Of a stretch of DNA of 64,000 bases, positions 36,043 to 47,845 are shown piece by piece (the stretch's first letter is position 1; each line of letters begins with the position of its first letter). The DNA comes from Talinum fruticosum (Eukaryota > Streptophyta > Magnoliopsida > Caryophyllales > Talinaceae), in assembly GCA_021018815.1 (NCBI GenBank), contig JAITYX010000102.1:1302001-1366000 (forward strand). The letters run 5' to 3'. Under the pieces are notes generated by a model. That model worked only from the letters and a program-made list of their open reading frames with translations, was not told where the DNA came from and ran no database searches. Position numbers and translations under genes: made by a program.

Positions 36043-37560
36043 TGAAGGTTTGCTCTTGGAGAGACTAAGTCACCTTAGAGGGGGTGAATAGGTTGATGGG
36101 TAAATTTAAACAAGTAATGGAAGAATAAAACTAGAGATGACTTCGTGGAGAGTCCGAGTCTAGATTGGACTCGGAAAAGTGCTAACTCGGAAAGTTATGT
36201 GGAAACCCTCCCGGGGAAGAAAACCACGGTCGGTGCTAATCCAAGCACCAAGTCAAACCACTATTTTGAATCCACAAAATACAGTAGAAAGACTCAACTA
36301 GAATTGCTCCCTTAGACAATTCCTTATGATATTTTCCTAGACTCGAAATTGCCTTATCCGATCTAGTACTTCCTAACTAAGGTAACCTTTACAGTTAGGG
36401 ACAACTTAGCTGAGTTAACCCTTACAGCTCAGTCAAGGGACCTTACTCGGAAAGTAAGAAAGAGTTTTTGTAAACCGATTACAAGACCTTACAACTCGTA
36501 AAGATATTAAGTACACAATTGGAGTTGTAAGTAGAAGATTGAGTATGAATACAATGACTTTCACTTAAGTACGTGTATTGATAATTGGTTCAGCAATCTT
36601 CAAGTCTTGAGAGTTGGCTTTTATTTATAGATAACCAAGCGGATTAGTCGTTGTGACTATCTTCCGACTGGAAGTCCTTTGTGACCGTTGCAATGGATTT
36701 TCCGAGTCACTCGGAAAATATCCATTAAGGTGTGAATGTTGGGCAATGGCTCTTAACTTCTTTGGAAGTCCCAATCCACTGGTGGTGTCCGAAAAGTATG
36801 GTGGAAACCACCGTTGAGCTTAGCGTTCGGATTTTCGGTTTTGGAAATAGACAACCCTAACACAGCCTTGGTCAAAGGTGAAAAAGCCTTGTCTGCTGGT
36901 GATTTGACGTTTTGAAGCCGGTTACTTTTGTAATTCAAAAACTATGATAACCTCATTTGAATAACCTACAAAAGTAAATCAATTAGGTTCTCAAAGTATA
37001 AAATATTTTTGTCCAATATTAGACATAGATAATAATTGTACTTAAGATAATTAAGTGCATAATTATCCGAGTCGAAAGAAATGGAATTTTCTGAGTTTAA
37101 TATTCATTATACTCAAATCCCATCTCGAGTCAGTCTAGAATCAAAGCAAGTCGGATAAATAACATCGGAGTGGAAACACTTGATCTAGACTGCCAATGTT
37201 CAAACCAAGCATGCTCACTTAGAAAGATGAATTAACACAATAATCCACTCAAACTTCGATCATGAAGTCGAACCGAGTTTATGCAAAATAGAACCAATGT
37301 TTGAACATGTAATATATCCGAGTGTTGTCCGAGTGACTCATAAATGTGTGTGAAATGATAAACAGGAATATGCTTTCGAGTCGGTCGAGTCGAAAGAGAA
37401 TATATACGATAGATTCCGTAACACTCGAAAAGATGCTATATCACTCGTAAAAGTTGTTAAAGCGGATATAATGACTTTTCATCAAAACCTTATGAGAGAT
37501 GAAGTCTTATACCTGATCCCTTCAACTCGGAATGATATATACGTAAGGTCCGAGTCTTCA
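36043..37560 (-). mobile_element. 3' LTR of copia element D
   Basis: The minus-strand LTR runs from TGAAGGTTTGCT at 36043 to GAGTCTTCA at 37560. It is followed by the complement of the polypurine tract. It is about nine-tenths identical by eye to its partner at 44312-45846. TATA box complement TATTTATA lies at 36622-36629. An inverted repeat lies at about 36924-36977. Confidence 0.92.
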
Positions 37561-37561
37561 A

Positions 37562-37573
37562 TCTCCCCTTTTT
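37562..37573 (-). promoter_or_regulatory. Polypurine tract of element D
   Basis: TCTCCCCTTTTT on the plus strand is the complement of AAAAAGGGGAGA, next to the 3' LTR. Confidence 0.87.
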
Positions 37574-38015
37574 GATGAAAGGCATTCCATACTAAGACAA
37601 AAACATTGTCGGTGATATAGATCTGGTTTTTCATCCTTTCTCAAGGAATAATTCAAAAAACATGATAGAATTGTGTAGAGTAAATGAAGTGAAACTTATA
37701 TTCTATCCGAGCAAAATAAGTCGAGATTGCATAAAAAAAGCTAAAGTATTAGAGCAAGAAAATAAATGAGTATCGGAGCAATGATAGATATAGTTGACAT
37801 ACTGAGCAAGAAATGGAAACTCGAAATAATAAACTCGAAAAAATTGTTTTAAGCAAGTAAACCCGTAAGGTAGATAGCGATTATTAATGAAATGCATTAT
37901 AATTAAAGAGTTTACACAAAAGAGGATGAGAGAAACTCCCCTAAACAAGACAACAAATTTTTCTAACTATTCTCCCGCTTGCCTTTCAAGCAAAAACAAA
38001 AAGAGGAAGAATGTA

Positions 38016-39685
38016 TCAAGTAGATACAGATTTGATGTCCGGACAAAAAAATTGAAAAATAGAAAGAGAAACAAAATAATTAAGATGGAGGAGTCCTAGT
38101 CGAGGTGGGTGGATGACCAGTGCGCCTTCGCCGATAAGATCCGGAAGATGTTGACGAGCGAGGCGGAGGCAACACCGAGGATCTCTCGGAATGGGCTCAG
38201 CTCCGAGTGGCCGACCTAAAACTAGGTCGTCCGGAGGCTCATCCTCCCGGAACTCGGGCTGACGGAGGGGTGTTCTCAAGGCGACCAGCTGCCGAGTGAC
38301 CATGGTCAGCAGGGTCTTCTCACCCACTCAAACTACTCGTCCGAGTTGATCATTTCCGGTTGAGGTTCTAGAGCAGTTGGGCCCTCTCGCTCGCTGCCCC
38401 TTGTTCTTCTTCTTTCTCCCCTGCCTCGGATGGACTCGCCTCAGCCATAAGCTCATCTTCTTCTCCTTCTTCTTCTTCAACTCCCTCTTTTAAGGATGAT
38501 TTGGCCGGACTTGAGGATTCTTCAAAAGTGTCCGAGTCGACCGGATCCTGAATCGCCTTGGATCGCCTCTCTTGAAGGAGCTCGATCAGCTCCCTCTCGC
38601 TCCTTAACCAGGGCCTTCATCTCGAGAAGCACATCTTGCTCGTTCTCGGATTTGTGATTAAGAGGTTTTTCGGTTAATGGTCATAGACTGAAGGACAGTC
38701 TTGAATGACCAAAGGATGTCCTTGAACTAAGTGGACACCGAGGAGAGCTTGTCTATGATAGCAGTGGACAAGGCGGAAGAGATAATATGAGAAACACCTG
38801 AGGTGGAGGCACCACCAGGTGGAGGAGGTGAGAGAGAGTGGGATGAGTCCGAGTCCGAGGCGGAAAAGGTGGCCTCACTCGAGGTATGGACCCGGACACC
38901 CGGTTGGGTCTCCCGGTATCCATACCCAAGGAGTTCCTTTTTGCCAACGACAATGGCAGCCTCGAAACCGCATTAGGATCCGAGGGAAGAGGAACTTTGA
39001 ACTGTTTGAAGATGAGGGTGAGAAGAGCCCGAGGAAGAGGGGTGTTTTTTTGTTCTAAGTCCGAGCCAAGCACAGCTGCCATTTGCTCGACTATGGCGGG
39101 AAAGAGGTCTACTTCGTATCCCTCTAGAATGTCGTAGAGAGCTTTGAGGTGCTTGGAGTTAGGGTTCTCCTGGGTAGAATGCTGTGAGAAGAAGGTTCTC
39201 ATCGGCGAGAAAACACGTAAGGTGAGCTTCGATTTGAGTTGAGTCACGGAGAAGTTTTTACGTGACATGGGAAACTCTTTAGCATACTTCTCAAAGAAAT
39301 CATCAGCAACCTCGTTGAAAGGTATAGGGTTGCTGTTCAAGAACATACAAGACACTTTAAAAAACGATAGAGAAGAGAAGTGTTTATGCGGACAGTGATG
39401 TCTCGAACTCCGGAGGTGAGGATACCCTCGAGCTAGAAAGATTGGAGTAGCACTCGGAAACGAGTTCGGGTAGATGAAATCACCGAAACAGAGGAAATTG
39501 TAAACCCCTATGGACTTTATGTGAGCCAACCACGAAAACTTAGTGGTCGGGAAAAATTTGCCATCCAACGTTAGGTGTTAGGTGACAAGAGGTTTAGAAG
39601 GAGTAGAGGGGCCTTCCCGGCTTTTTATGCGAGGTTTCTTAGTGGCGGAACTAAGAAAATCAAGGTGGGAACCTCTTTTCGACAT
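38016..39685 (-). pseudogene. Element D env-like third ORF, broken
   Basis: The minus-strand start at 39685 (MSKRGSHLDFLSSATKKPRI) runs into one stop, where VTQHLTLD of the relatives has CAA changed to TAA. It continues open from 39568 to 38753 for 271 codons: KFFPTTKFSWLAHI, VYNFLCFGDFIYPN, NPIPFNEVADDFFEKYAKEF, NFSVTQLKSKLTLRVF, LYDILEGYEVDLFPAIVEQMAAV, then a Pro/Ser-rich end. The coiled-coil and acidic regions (38700-38400) are in broken frames. The stretch 38327-38016 keeps a C-terminal block (PPDDLVLGRPLGAEPI). Minor breaks only, so with B it is the most informative copy. Confidence 0.74.
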
Positions 39686-40360
39686 GTTTGTTGTTGAAAA
39701 AAAGGAAAGAGATGAACTTTTGAGAGAGAGAAAGAAAGAGAGAAAGCTCGACGTGAGTGAGCGAAGAGGAAAAGAAAAGTAAAAGAGTAGTAAGAAAGAG
39801 AGCTCGGAGCAACAGAGCTTACTTGAGATGTTCTTCTCTTATCTTGAGAGCGACGTACATTTCTTCAAATGCAGAGAGGTTGTCTCGAGTAGGAGTAAGT
39901 GCAAGAGTGAGAGTAAGTAGAGAGTAAAGTAACGAAATGAAGGAAAATAGACGCTATTTATAGAGAAAAAAATCGTCCTTCGTAATCGTTTAGACTCGGC
40001 TTCTTCAACGGTCACCTCGGACCGGTGTGACTATTCTCGCTCTCCAATGGTTAGAATTCCAGTGACCGTCTCTCAACGGCTAGTTGTCCGATCGATGAGC
40101 GCGAGATAGAGAGAGAAAAAGAGAGATTTTGAAAGAAATTTCGAAATTCTCCACCGATCTAGAGATGATTTCGGATGTTTCATGTCCAATTTTCTCAAAT
40201 TCAAACTCTAACTCGGTTAAGTTTCTAAGTGACTCGAAACCGCAGACAACTAATAACTATTAGCTCAGTATCATTGGTTCAACTGAACTAATGGCTATTA
40301 AGGAAAGTAAGCACACAACAAATAATCAAGCAAAGTAATTTCACTCATAAAATCACATAA
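39686..40360 (-). other. Post-pol leader of element D
   Basis: No gene is seen. On the minus strand it holds the conserved block near 40270, a CT-rich run near 40100-40130, a TATA-like box at 39953-39963 and CT/GA runs before the env-like start. Confidence 0.55.
39953..39963 (-). promoter_or_regulatory. TATA-like box before env-like ORF, element D
   Basis: The minus strand reads CTATAAATAGCG, about 270 bases upstream of the ATG at 39685, as in element A. Confidence 0.48.
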
Positions 40361-41845
40361 TCATGCATTAATCATGCCAAGTTCATTCCTAATAAAGCAA
40401 AACTGATCCTCACTAAGGGGCTTAGTAAAGATATCAGCTAATTGAAGATTGGTAGGAATGAATTCAAGTTCAATATCACCCTTTTCAGAATGATCTCTCA
40501 TAAAATGATACCCGACCTCAATATGTTTAGTCTTTAAGTGCTGAACTGGATTCTTGGTGATGTTGATTGCACTTTGATTATCACTTGATTGAAAAAGATT
40601 TAAATGAAAGTTCAAGATCTTTCAAGTGTTGCTCTATCCATAAGATCCGAGCACAAGCATGCCCCAACCGCAATATACTCAACTTTAGCAGCTAATAGAG
40701 CTACTAAGTTTTATTTCTTTGAATGCCAAGATATCAAGGATTGACCCGAAACTAGCGGGCTCCTAAGGTGCTCTGTCTATCAACTTTGTATCCAACATAG
40801 TCAGCATCCGAGTATCCAGTGAGAGTCGGTTCCGAGTCTCCGGAGTACCATAGACCTAAATTTTGAGTCCTTGCAAGATATCCGAATATTCTCTTTACCG
40901 CGGTGAGATGTGATTCTTTTGGATTAGTTTGAAATCTTGCACACAGATAGACAATAAACATTATGTCTGGTCTACTGGAAGTGAGATAGAGCAAAGATCC
41001 AATCATACCTCCGTAGAGTTTCGATCTACTGCTTTACCTTTCTCGTCCGAGTCTAGTTTTATCGTCGTCTGCTCATAGGTGTTGCTGCATGTTTTGCATC
41101 TTAGAGTTTGTACTTCTTTAGCAGCTCATTGGTATAATTTGATTGATGGACATAGATGCCATCTTTGCCTTGCTTCATTTGTAAATCAAGGAAGAAATTG
41201 AGTTCTCCTATCATACTCATTTGAAATTCCTGTCTCATTAACTCGAAAAATCTCGACACAAAATTTCATTAGTAGCTCCAAAAATTATGTCATCAACATA
41301 GATCCGAGCAATAAGAAAGTATTTTCCCTTGGTTTTTATAAAAGAGTTTTGTCAATCTGACCTCTTCTAAAGTCATTTTCAACCAAGAAATTACTCGAGT
41401 CTTTCATACCAAGCTCTGGGAGCTTGTTTAAGACCATAGAGAGCTTTTTGCAATTTGAAAACATGATTTTGACATTCTGAGTTTTCAAATCCAGGGGTTG
41501 CTCAAAATAGACTTCCTCTTTAATGAAACCATTGAGAAAAGCACATTTAACATCCATTTGATATAACTTGATATTCATGCTAGATGCAAATGCCAATGAG
41601 ATTCTAATAGCTTCAATTCGGCTACAGGTGCAAAGGTTTCCCCACAATCAATCCCTTCTTCTTGATTGTAACCTTGAGCCACAAGTCTAGCCTTATTTAT
41701 GACTACCAACCCACCTTCATCCAGTTTGTTTTTGAAGACCCATTTGGTTCCTATGACTGGGTGGTCGAAGGTTGTTTGGTTAGAGTCCGAACTTGGTTTC
41801 TTTCGAATTGATTGAGTTCCTCTTGCATGGCCTCTACCCATTCAG
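40361..41845 (-). pseudogene. Element D reverse transcriptase and RNase H, broken
   Basis: On the minus strand RT starts near 41845 ([21 protein letters not shown]). It continues with [16 protein letters not shown], a frame break, DVKCAFLNGFIKEEV, and YVDD at 41289-41300. Then follow the connection domain, SRPDIMFIVYLCARFQ near 40970, GYSDADYVGYKVD near 40800, DNQSAINITKNPVQH near 40570, and the end GMINA at 40361. Frameshifts occur near 41640, 41340, 41030 and 40740. The order and spacing match A. Confidence 0.88.
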
Positions 41846-42059
41846 GTTCATTTAGGGCCTCTAGTGCATTTCTGGGTTCAGTTAACGATATGAATGCAGT
41901 GAATGCACATAGATTTTAAAGAGAGGAACGAGTACTTACCCCACTATTGATGTCGGATATGATGTTTTCTAGTGGGTGACTAGAAGCATACTTGAAAGCT
42001 CTACATGTTCTTTGGTTCACCAGATCTGTAGATTGAACTGGTTGATCCTTAGTAGTCTG

Positions 42060-43180
42060 TTATGAGTGAGCTTGTTCATCAGATTGACCTTCAACATTCC
42101 GAGCTAGCTCTTGAGTCGTCTCATTCTGAGTCCGAGTGACTTCATTCCGAGTGACATGGATTTGATTCTTGATGAGCTCATTTTCATCAAGATCATCATT
42201 TCTGCTGAGCTTCAGGTCCGAGAATGTTGACTCACTTGGTTTTTCCTGTTCAATCTCATCAAACACAACATGGATGCTTTCTTCCACTTTGTTAGTTCTT
42301 TTATTGAAAATACGATATGCTTTGTTATGAGATGAATAACCAAGAAAAATACCTTCATCTGACCGAGCATCAAACTTGGTCAGGTGATCCTTACCATTGT
42401 TATGGATGAAATACTTACATCCGAAGGGTCTGAAGTATGAAATATTGGGTTTCTTCCCTTTGTAGAGCTTATATGGTGTTTTCTTCAGGATGGGTCCGAT
42501 GAGGCATCCGTTCAATATGTAGTTTGTTGTGTTGATCGCCTCAGCCCAGAAATAGTAGGGTAGATTGTGTTCAATCATCATTGTCCTTGCTATGTCTTCA
42601 AGAGTTCTGTTTTATCTCTCCACCACTCCATTTTGTTGAGGAGTTCTTGGTGCTGAGAAGTTGTGGAAGATACCATTCTCATCACGAAATTCTGCAAACT
42701 CTAAGTAGTCGAACTCCCTTCCATGGTCAATTTGAATTCTGTGGATCCGAGTCCGAGACTCAACTTGGATTTTCCTGTAGAGCTTACTGAACTCTTTGAA
42801 AGATTTATTTTTGTGCTTGAGAAAACACACCCAGGAAAATCACGAGTAATCATCAATAATAACAAGCACATATGATTTGCCTCCGAGACTTTTGACAGGG
42901 ATTTCACCACATAAATCCATATGCAACATTTCAAGCACCTTGGATGTGGAAACAGTTTTCAGAGATTTGAAAGATGATCCGACTTATTTCCCTTTTGTGC
43001 ATGCTTCACAAATTTTATCTTTCTTAAATGCACAATCGAGCAATCCTCCGACTAAATCATGAGATGCAAGTTTCTTAATGGTATGCATGCTAACATGACC
43101 TAGTCTACGATGCCATGACCATGAATCATCATGAAGAGATGCTTTTAAGCATGATAAATTCTTACTCGAGTCGAAAGAGG
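42060..43180 (-). pseudogene. Element D integrase, broken
   Basis: The minus strand carries the pre-integrase region near 43090-43150 (SWHRRLGHVSMHTIKK-like). The core DLCGEIPVKSLGG is near 42900, and a DYSxF-like block (ITRDFPG in frame 2) is near 42840. DHGREFDYLEF near 42720 and TPQQNGVVER near 42620 follow. The C-terminal stretch 42581-42060 (173 codons) contains MMIEHNLPYYFWAEAINTTN, PYKLYKGKKPNISYF and YRIFNKRTNKVEESIHVVFDE. A few frame breaks are present. Confidence 0.87.
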
Positions 43181-43960
43181 AATAGTATAAGTGTTACTTG
43201 ATCTCGTTACCCGAGAGCTTAATTTCCTTGGTAGCATCATCGGAGATATAGCAGTTGGTCCGAGTGAATCTTACCTCTTGACCTTTGTCACACAGTTAAG
43301 AGATGCCAAGCAAATTGTACTTTAATCCTTTGACAAGGTATACTGGGCTGACCAGATTGCTTCCTTTTCCAATCTTGCCAATCCCAATTATCTTGCCTTT
43401 GCTGTCATCTCCAAACATGACTTTTCCTCCGTTGTATTCTTCTAACTCAAAAAGAGTCTTGAATCTCCCGACATGTGGCGTGAGCATCCATTGTCTAGGT
43501 ACTAATGCCTTTTTGTTCTTTTCGAGCTACTTGGAAGTCGAAACAAACTAACCTTTCTCACTTCCTCCAACGAACCTAGTAACTCCCTTTACTGTGTCCT
43601 TTTTGAGGAAGTAGACTCTTGGGAACCCGGATTTGAATAATTTTGGGTTTGGTCCGATTCTCGAGTCTTTCTTTTAGAGAACCGAGTCTGTGTCTCTTTA
43701 TTTTCAAAAGTTTTTCTTTTATAAACCGCTGGAGAGGATTTTCTCCTGTAAGTCGGTCTCGAGCTCAATCCTCCTTTCATTCTTATGAATGGAACCGTGC
43801 TTAGCGTTCGGAACTTCACAGCTTCGGAATCCTTTTGAAAAGATCTACGTAGAAATTGGATTCCTTCTATTTGTTAAAACCAAGTCCTTCTTTTCTCGAA
43901 GGAGACACATTGAGATCCTAAGAGCATATCAAGGTTTTTCCGACCTTGAGTGAATTTTAA
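43181..43960 (-). pseudogene. Element D protease and basic linker, broken
   Basis: The basic stretch 43819-43589 (PTYRRKSSPAVYKRK) precedes the protease. The active-site stretch near 43488-43499 reads LDNGCS, with Asn where Ser/Thr is expected. FELEEYNGGKVMFGDDSKGKIIGIGKIGKGSNLV follows (43453-43360), in two pieces here. A frame break separates the active site from the flap region. Confidence 0.82.
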
Positions 43961-44254
43961 AACAAGCTCTTGAGACTCATTGAGCTTTTGCTTTAGTTCA
44001 TCGCCTTGAAGTTCTTTCCGAACTTTTCTACTTCATCAGCAGTGAACTCGGCCTTTGTCTTGGGCACGAGTCTTGTTTCTTCCATCTTCATGGGAATGTA
44101 GTTTCCTACTTGTATGATGTTCCGGACATCCTCGTCATGATCCAGCAGGAAACGTTCCAAGAGCTTTTCCATTGCACGAAGTTAGATCCTTTGAACTTTG
44201 GTGGTCCGCTTGATGATCTTCCTTCACCGAAGTCTCCATTGTTCTAAGCCATTT
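43961..44254 (-). pseudogene. gag: Element D gag with large internal deletion
   Basis: The minus-strand ATG at 44254 is followed by a stop in codon 3 (ATGGCTTAG). The N-terminal block PPKFKGSNF, LLERFLLDHDEDV and NYIPMKMEETRLVPK is readable to about 44010. There it jumps directly to the linker block LKQKLNESQELVLKFTQGR, whose counterpart in A lies about 1.07 kb further on. The capsid core and the zinc knuckle are therefore gone. A short shared ATGAxCAT-like motif at both ends suggests a microhomology deletion. Confidence 0.82.
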
Positions 44255-44297
44255 GATCTTTAAACCTTTGGATGGTTAAATTCTTTCTAAAAGGCTA

Positions 44298-44311
44298 GGC
44301 TCGATACTAAT
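44298..44311 (-). promoter_or_regulatory. Primer binding site of element D
   Basis: The minus strand reads TTAGTATCGAGCC, one or two changes from the tRNA-Met-type site in A and B. Confidence 0.75.
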
Positions 44312-45846
44312 TGAAGGTTTGCTCTTGAAGAGACTAAGTCACCCTAGAGAGGGGGCTGAATAGGGTGATGGGGAAATTTAAACAAGTAATGGAAGAATAA
44401 AACTAGAGATGACTCTGTGGAGAGTCCGAGTCTAGATTGGACTCGGAAAAGTGCCAACTCGGAATGTTACGTGGAAACCCTCCTCGGGCGAGAAAACCAC
44501 GGTCGGTGCTAATCTAAGCACCAAGTCAAATCCACTATTTTGAATCCACAAAATAGAGTAGAAAGACTTAACCAGAATTGCTCCCTTAGATAATTCCTTA
44601 CGAGATTTTCCTAGACTCGAAATTGCCTATCCGATCTAATACTTCCTAACCGACGTAACCTTCACAATTAAGGACAACCGAGCTGAGTTAACCCTTACAA
44701 CTCGGTCGAGGGACCTTACTCGAAAGTAAGAAAGAGTTTTTGTAAGCCGATTACAAGACCTTACAACTCGGAAAGATATTAAGTACACAATTGGAGTTGT
44801 AAGTAGAAGATTGAGTATACAATGACATTCGCTTAAGTACGTGTATTGACAGTTGGTTCAACAATCATCAAGTCTTGAGAGTTGGCTTCTATTTATAGAT
44901 AACCAAGCAGATTAGCCGTTATGACTATCTTCCGATCTGGAAGTCCTTTGTGACCGTTGCAATGGATTTTCCGAGTCACTCGTAAAATATCCGTTGAGGT
45001 GTGAACGTTGGGCAACGGCTCTTGACTTCTTTGGAAGTCCTAATCCACCGGTGGTGTCCGAAAAGTAGGGTGGAAACCACCGTTGAGCTTAGCGTTGCGG
45101 ATTTCCAATTTTCGAAACAGAAAACCTTGACACGAGTGTCTAGGCCTTGGTCGGAGGTGGAAAAAGCCTTGTCTCCTAGTGATTTGATGTTTTGAAGCCT
45201 GGCTACTTTTGTAATTCAAAAATATGATAGCCTCATTTGAATAACCTACAAAAGTAAATCAATTTGGTTCTCAAAGTCTAAAATACTTTTGTCTAAGATT
45301 AGACACGGATAATAATTGTAATTAAGATATTTAAGTGCATAATTATCTGAGTAAAAAAGAAATGGAATTTTCGAGTCTAATATTCATTATACTCAAATTC
45401 CATCCGAGTCGATCTAGAAGCAAAGTAAGTCGGATAAATAACATCGAGTGGAAATACTTGATCTAGACTCGCCAATGTTCAAACTAAGCATGCCGACTTA
45501 GAAAAATGAATTAACACAAGTAATCCACTTAAACTTAGATCATGAAGTCGAACCGAGTTTATGCAAAATAGAACCAGTGTTTGAACATGTAATATATCTA
45601 AGTGTTGTCCGAGTGACTCGAACCGTGCGTGAAATGATAAACAGGAATATGCTTTCCGAGTCAATCGTAGTCGAAAGAGGATACATATGATAGATTCTAT
45701 AACACTCGTAAAAGATGTCATATCACTCGTAAAAGATGTTAAAGCGGATAGAATGACTTTTAATCAAAACCTTATGAGAGATGAAGTCTTATACCCGATC
45801 TCTTGATGGAACCGAGAATGATATATACGTAAGGTCCGAGTCTTCA
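44312..45846 (-). mobile_element. 5' LTR of copia element D
   Basis: The minus-strand LTR runs from TGAAGGTTTGCT at 44312 to GAGTCTTCA at 45846. It pairs with 36043-37560. TATA box complement TATTTATA lies at 44890-44897. The whole element D (36043-45846) is 9.8 kb and lies within element E. Confidence 0.92.
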
Positions 45847-45851
45847 AGTTA
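45847..45851. repeat. Right target-site duplication of element D (AGTTA)
   Basis: AGTTA after D pairs with GGTTA at 36038-36042. Confidence 0.72.
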
Positions 45852-46708
45852 CCTTTTCTCTTTCATCTTTTTTAACTCGTAAAAGAGTCTTGAATCTCTG
45901 GACATGTTCCTTGAGCAACCACTCTCGAGATACCAGTGATCTTTCTTCTTTGTCTAAGGTGCTTGCAAAACACAAACACACTAACCCTTCTCACTTCCTC
46001 TTACAAACCTAGTAACTATCCTTGCTAAGGTTAGTTTTTGAGGAAGAGCACTTTTGGGAACTCACATTTGAATTATTTTAGGCTTGGTCCGATTCTGACC
46101 CTTCTTCTTAGGAAACTAAGTCTCCTTTTGTGAAAACCTTTCTTTTTATAAACCGACTGAGGATACTTCTTTTGATAAACAATTTTGTGGAAATTCCCTT
46201 TCTTCTTTGAATGAATAGGACCATGCTCAGCTTTTCTAAGATGAATTTTTTCAAGAATCATTTTTGAAAAGAATCTTGTAGGAGTTATCCTCCTTTATTG
46301 AGTTGTAACTAAACCTTTTTTCGAAAAGAAACACATGGAGAACAGGGAAGTAGATTAAGGTTTTTCTGGCCTTGAATGAGTTTTAAAACAAGATATTGAG
46401 ACTTTGAGAGCTTCTTCTTTAGTTGCTCATTTTAGTTCTAAGGCACTCTAACTCTGTCTCATTATCTTGAGAACTAGTCTCAAGTACCGTCATGTTGAGT
46501 CTTAGTTTTTCCAAATCAATTTTTAAAACATTGTTCTCAGATTTTAGAAACTTGGGTTTTTCTTTGAACAAAGAAGAATTAGAATTAGAATTTTCCTCTA
46601 AAGTGAAAATATATCCAGGTAAATGTTGCTTAGAGAATTTGAGGAAATAGTTAAATTACCTCCCGAGCATCGCTTCCTCGATGTCTTGAATCTCCTGGAC
46701 ATGTGCCT
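45847..46708 (-). pseudogene. Element E protease start and gag-pol linker
   Basis: On the minus strand this continues E's pol upstream of the D insertion. The protease active-site area is near 45890-45960. A basic linker follows (46261-46073, KAEHGPIHSKKKG), then the Lys/Glu coiled-coil-like linker (46300-46560) and a short acidic end (46590-46690). The capsid and zinc knuckle are absent. At about 46708 the sequence changes to the transcribed part of E's LTR, so primer site and most of gag are deleted. Confidence 0.72.
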
Positions 46709-46988
46709 TGAATGTTAGAAGTATAAGTATGAGAGTTAAGGATATAGTTCCAATAATATTTTTAAGTCTTGTAAAGAGACTTCTATTTATAAGCAGCGAG
46801 TAGAGAGCCTTTGTTCCTTGGCCTTGGGCTTCCGGATCGACAAGCCGTTACAATGGATAGTTTGAGTCCTAAGAATTAGAACTGTTGTGGATGTATCATT
46901 GATCATAGGTTCTCACATCAAGAAGCGAGTCCTACCCATTTGCTCGTATCCGAAAACCGGGGTAGAAACAGTCGTTAGACTCAAAGAT

Positions 46989-46991
46989 TGA
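46989..46991. repeat. CACTA target-site duplication TGA, left
   Basis: TGA pairs with 50271-50273; three bases is the CACTA standard. Confidence 0.9.
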
Positions 46992-47390
46992 CACTACAAG
47001 AAAACGAGTGAATTAGCGTCGGACAAAATCGGACGCCAAATCAGGAAAATCCGACGCCAATCATTTTTAGCGTTGGATAAAAATCTAACGCAGAAGACTC
47101 GATTCTAAAAAATTTAGCGTCCGATATATCATCCGATGCTAATTAGTGTCGGATACAGTCCGACGCTAATTAGCGTCGGATTTTCCAGTTGACGCTAATA
47201 GCGTCGGATGGAGGCGGTTTAGCGTCGGATTTTCTGTCCGACGCTAATTTCCCTGGGTTTTTTCCTCCTCCTTCTTCATTTTAGCGTCGGGTTTGTGTGT
47301 TTAGCGTCGATATTTGGACTCAAATAGCGTCGGATTAGTGTCTGACGCTAAAATCCCACGCTAAATTTTTGCTTATTTTACGAGAGTTTC
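46992..47390. repeat. Left subterminal repeat region of CACTA element
   Basis: About fifteen copies of TAGCGTCGGA or its complement TCCGACGCTA occur, several as head-to-head pairs, for example around 47157-47180 and 47220-47250. Confidence 0.88.
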
Positions 47391-47668
47391 TTTTACATTT
47401 GCTATTCCCTTTTTACATATATTTCCTGCAAAATATTTACATAAATTCTTACTTCTTCTCTACACAAGTAATCCACGAATACACAAATAAATTGTGATTC
47501 ATTCTTTGCACAATCATCCACAAACCACCAAGTATTCATAAAAACAACAAACATTCGCAATTAAGTTATAAGTGATATAATAATTTTATCAAACAAATCA
47601 ATTCAAAGTTCAAGAAACAAACCATGCTAAGAAATTAGTTAGAACCACCAAACATCCTGTCAACTTGT

Positions 47669-47845
47669 GATTAGAGGTTTTGAATGGGTTTCATTGCTTC
47701 TTCCATGGCCTTTTGTCGACTCTCGACTAGTTTTCTTTGCTCTTCCATGGCTTTTTGATGACTCTCACTTAATTTTCTTTGCTGATCAAGTTGTTCTTAA
47801 GTTGATTGAAGTTGTTCTTGAGAAGAGAAAGGAATAGCTAAAATT
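47669..47845 (-). pseudogene. Possible TNP1/PTTA-like C-terminal remnant
   Basis: The minus strand reads a Gln/Lys/Glu-rich repeat with two AMEE turns (HQKAMEEQRKLVESRQKAMEE) ending in PIQNL and a stop near 47669. There is one internal stop upstream. Such coiled-coil tails are common in the second protein of plant CACTA elements. The piece is too short to be sure. Confidence 0.4.
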
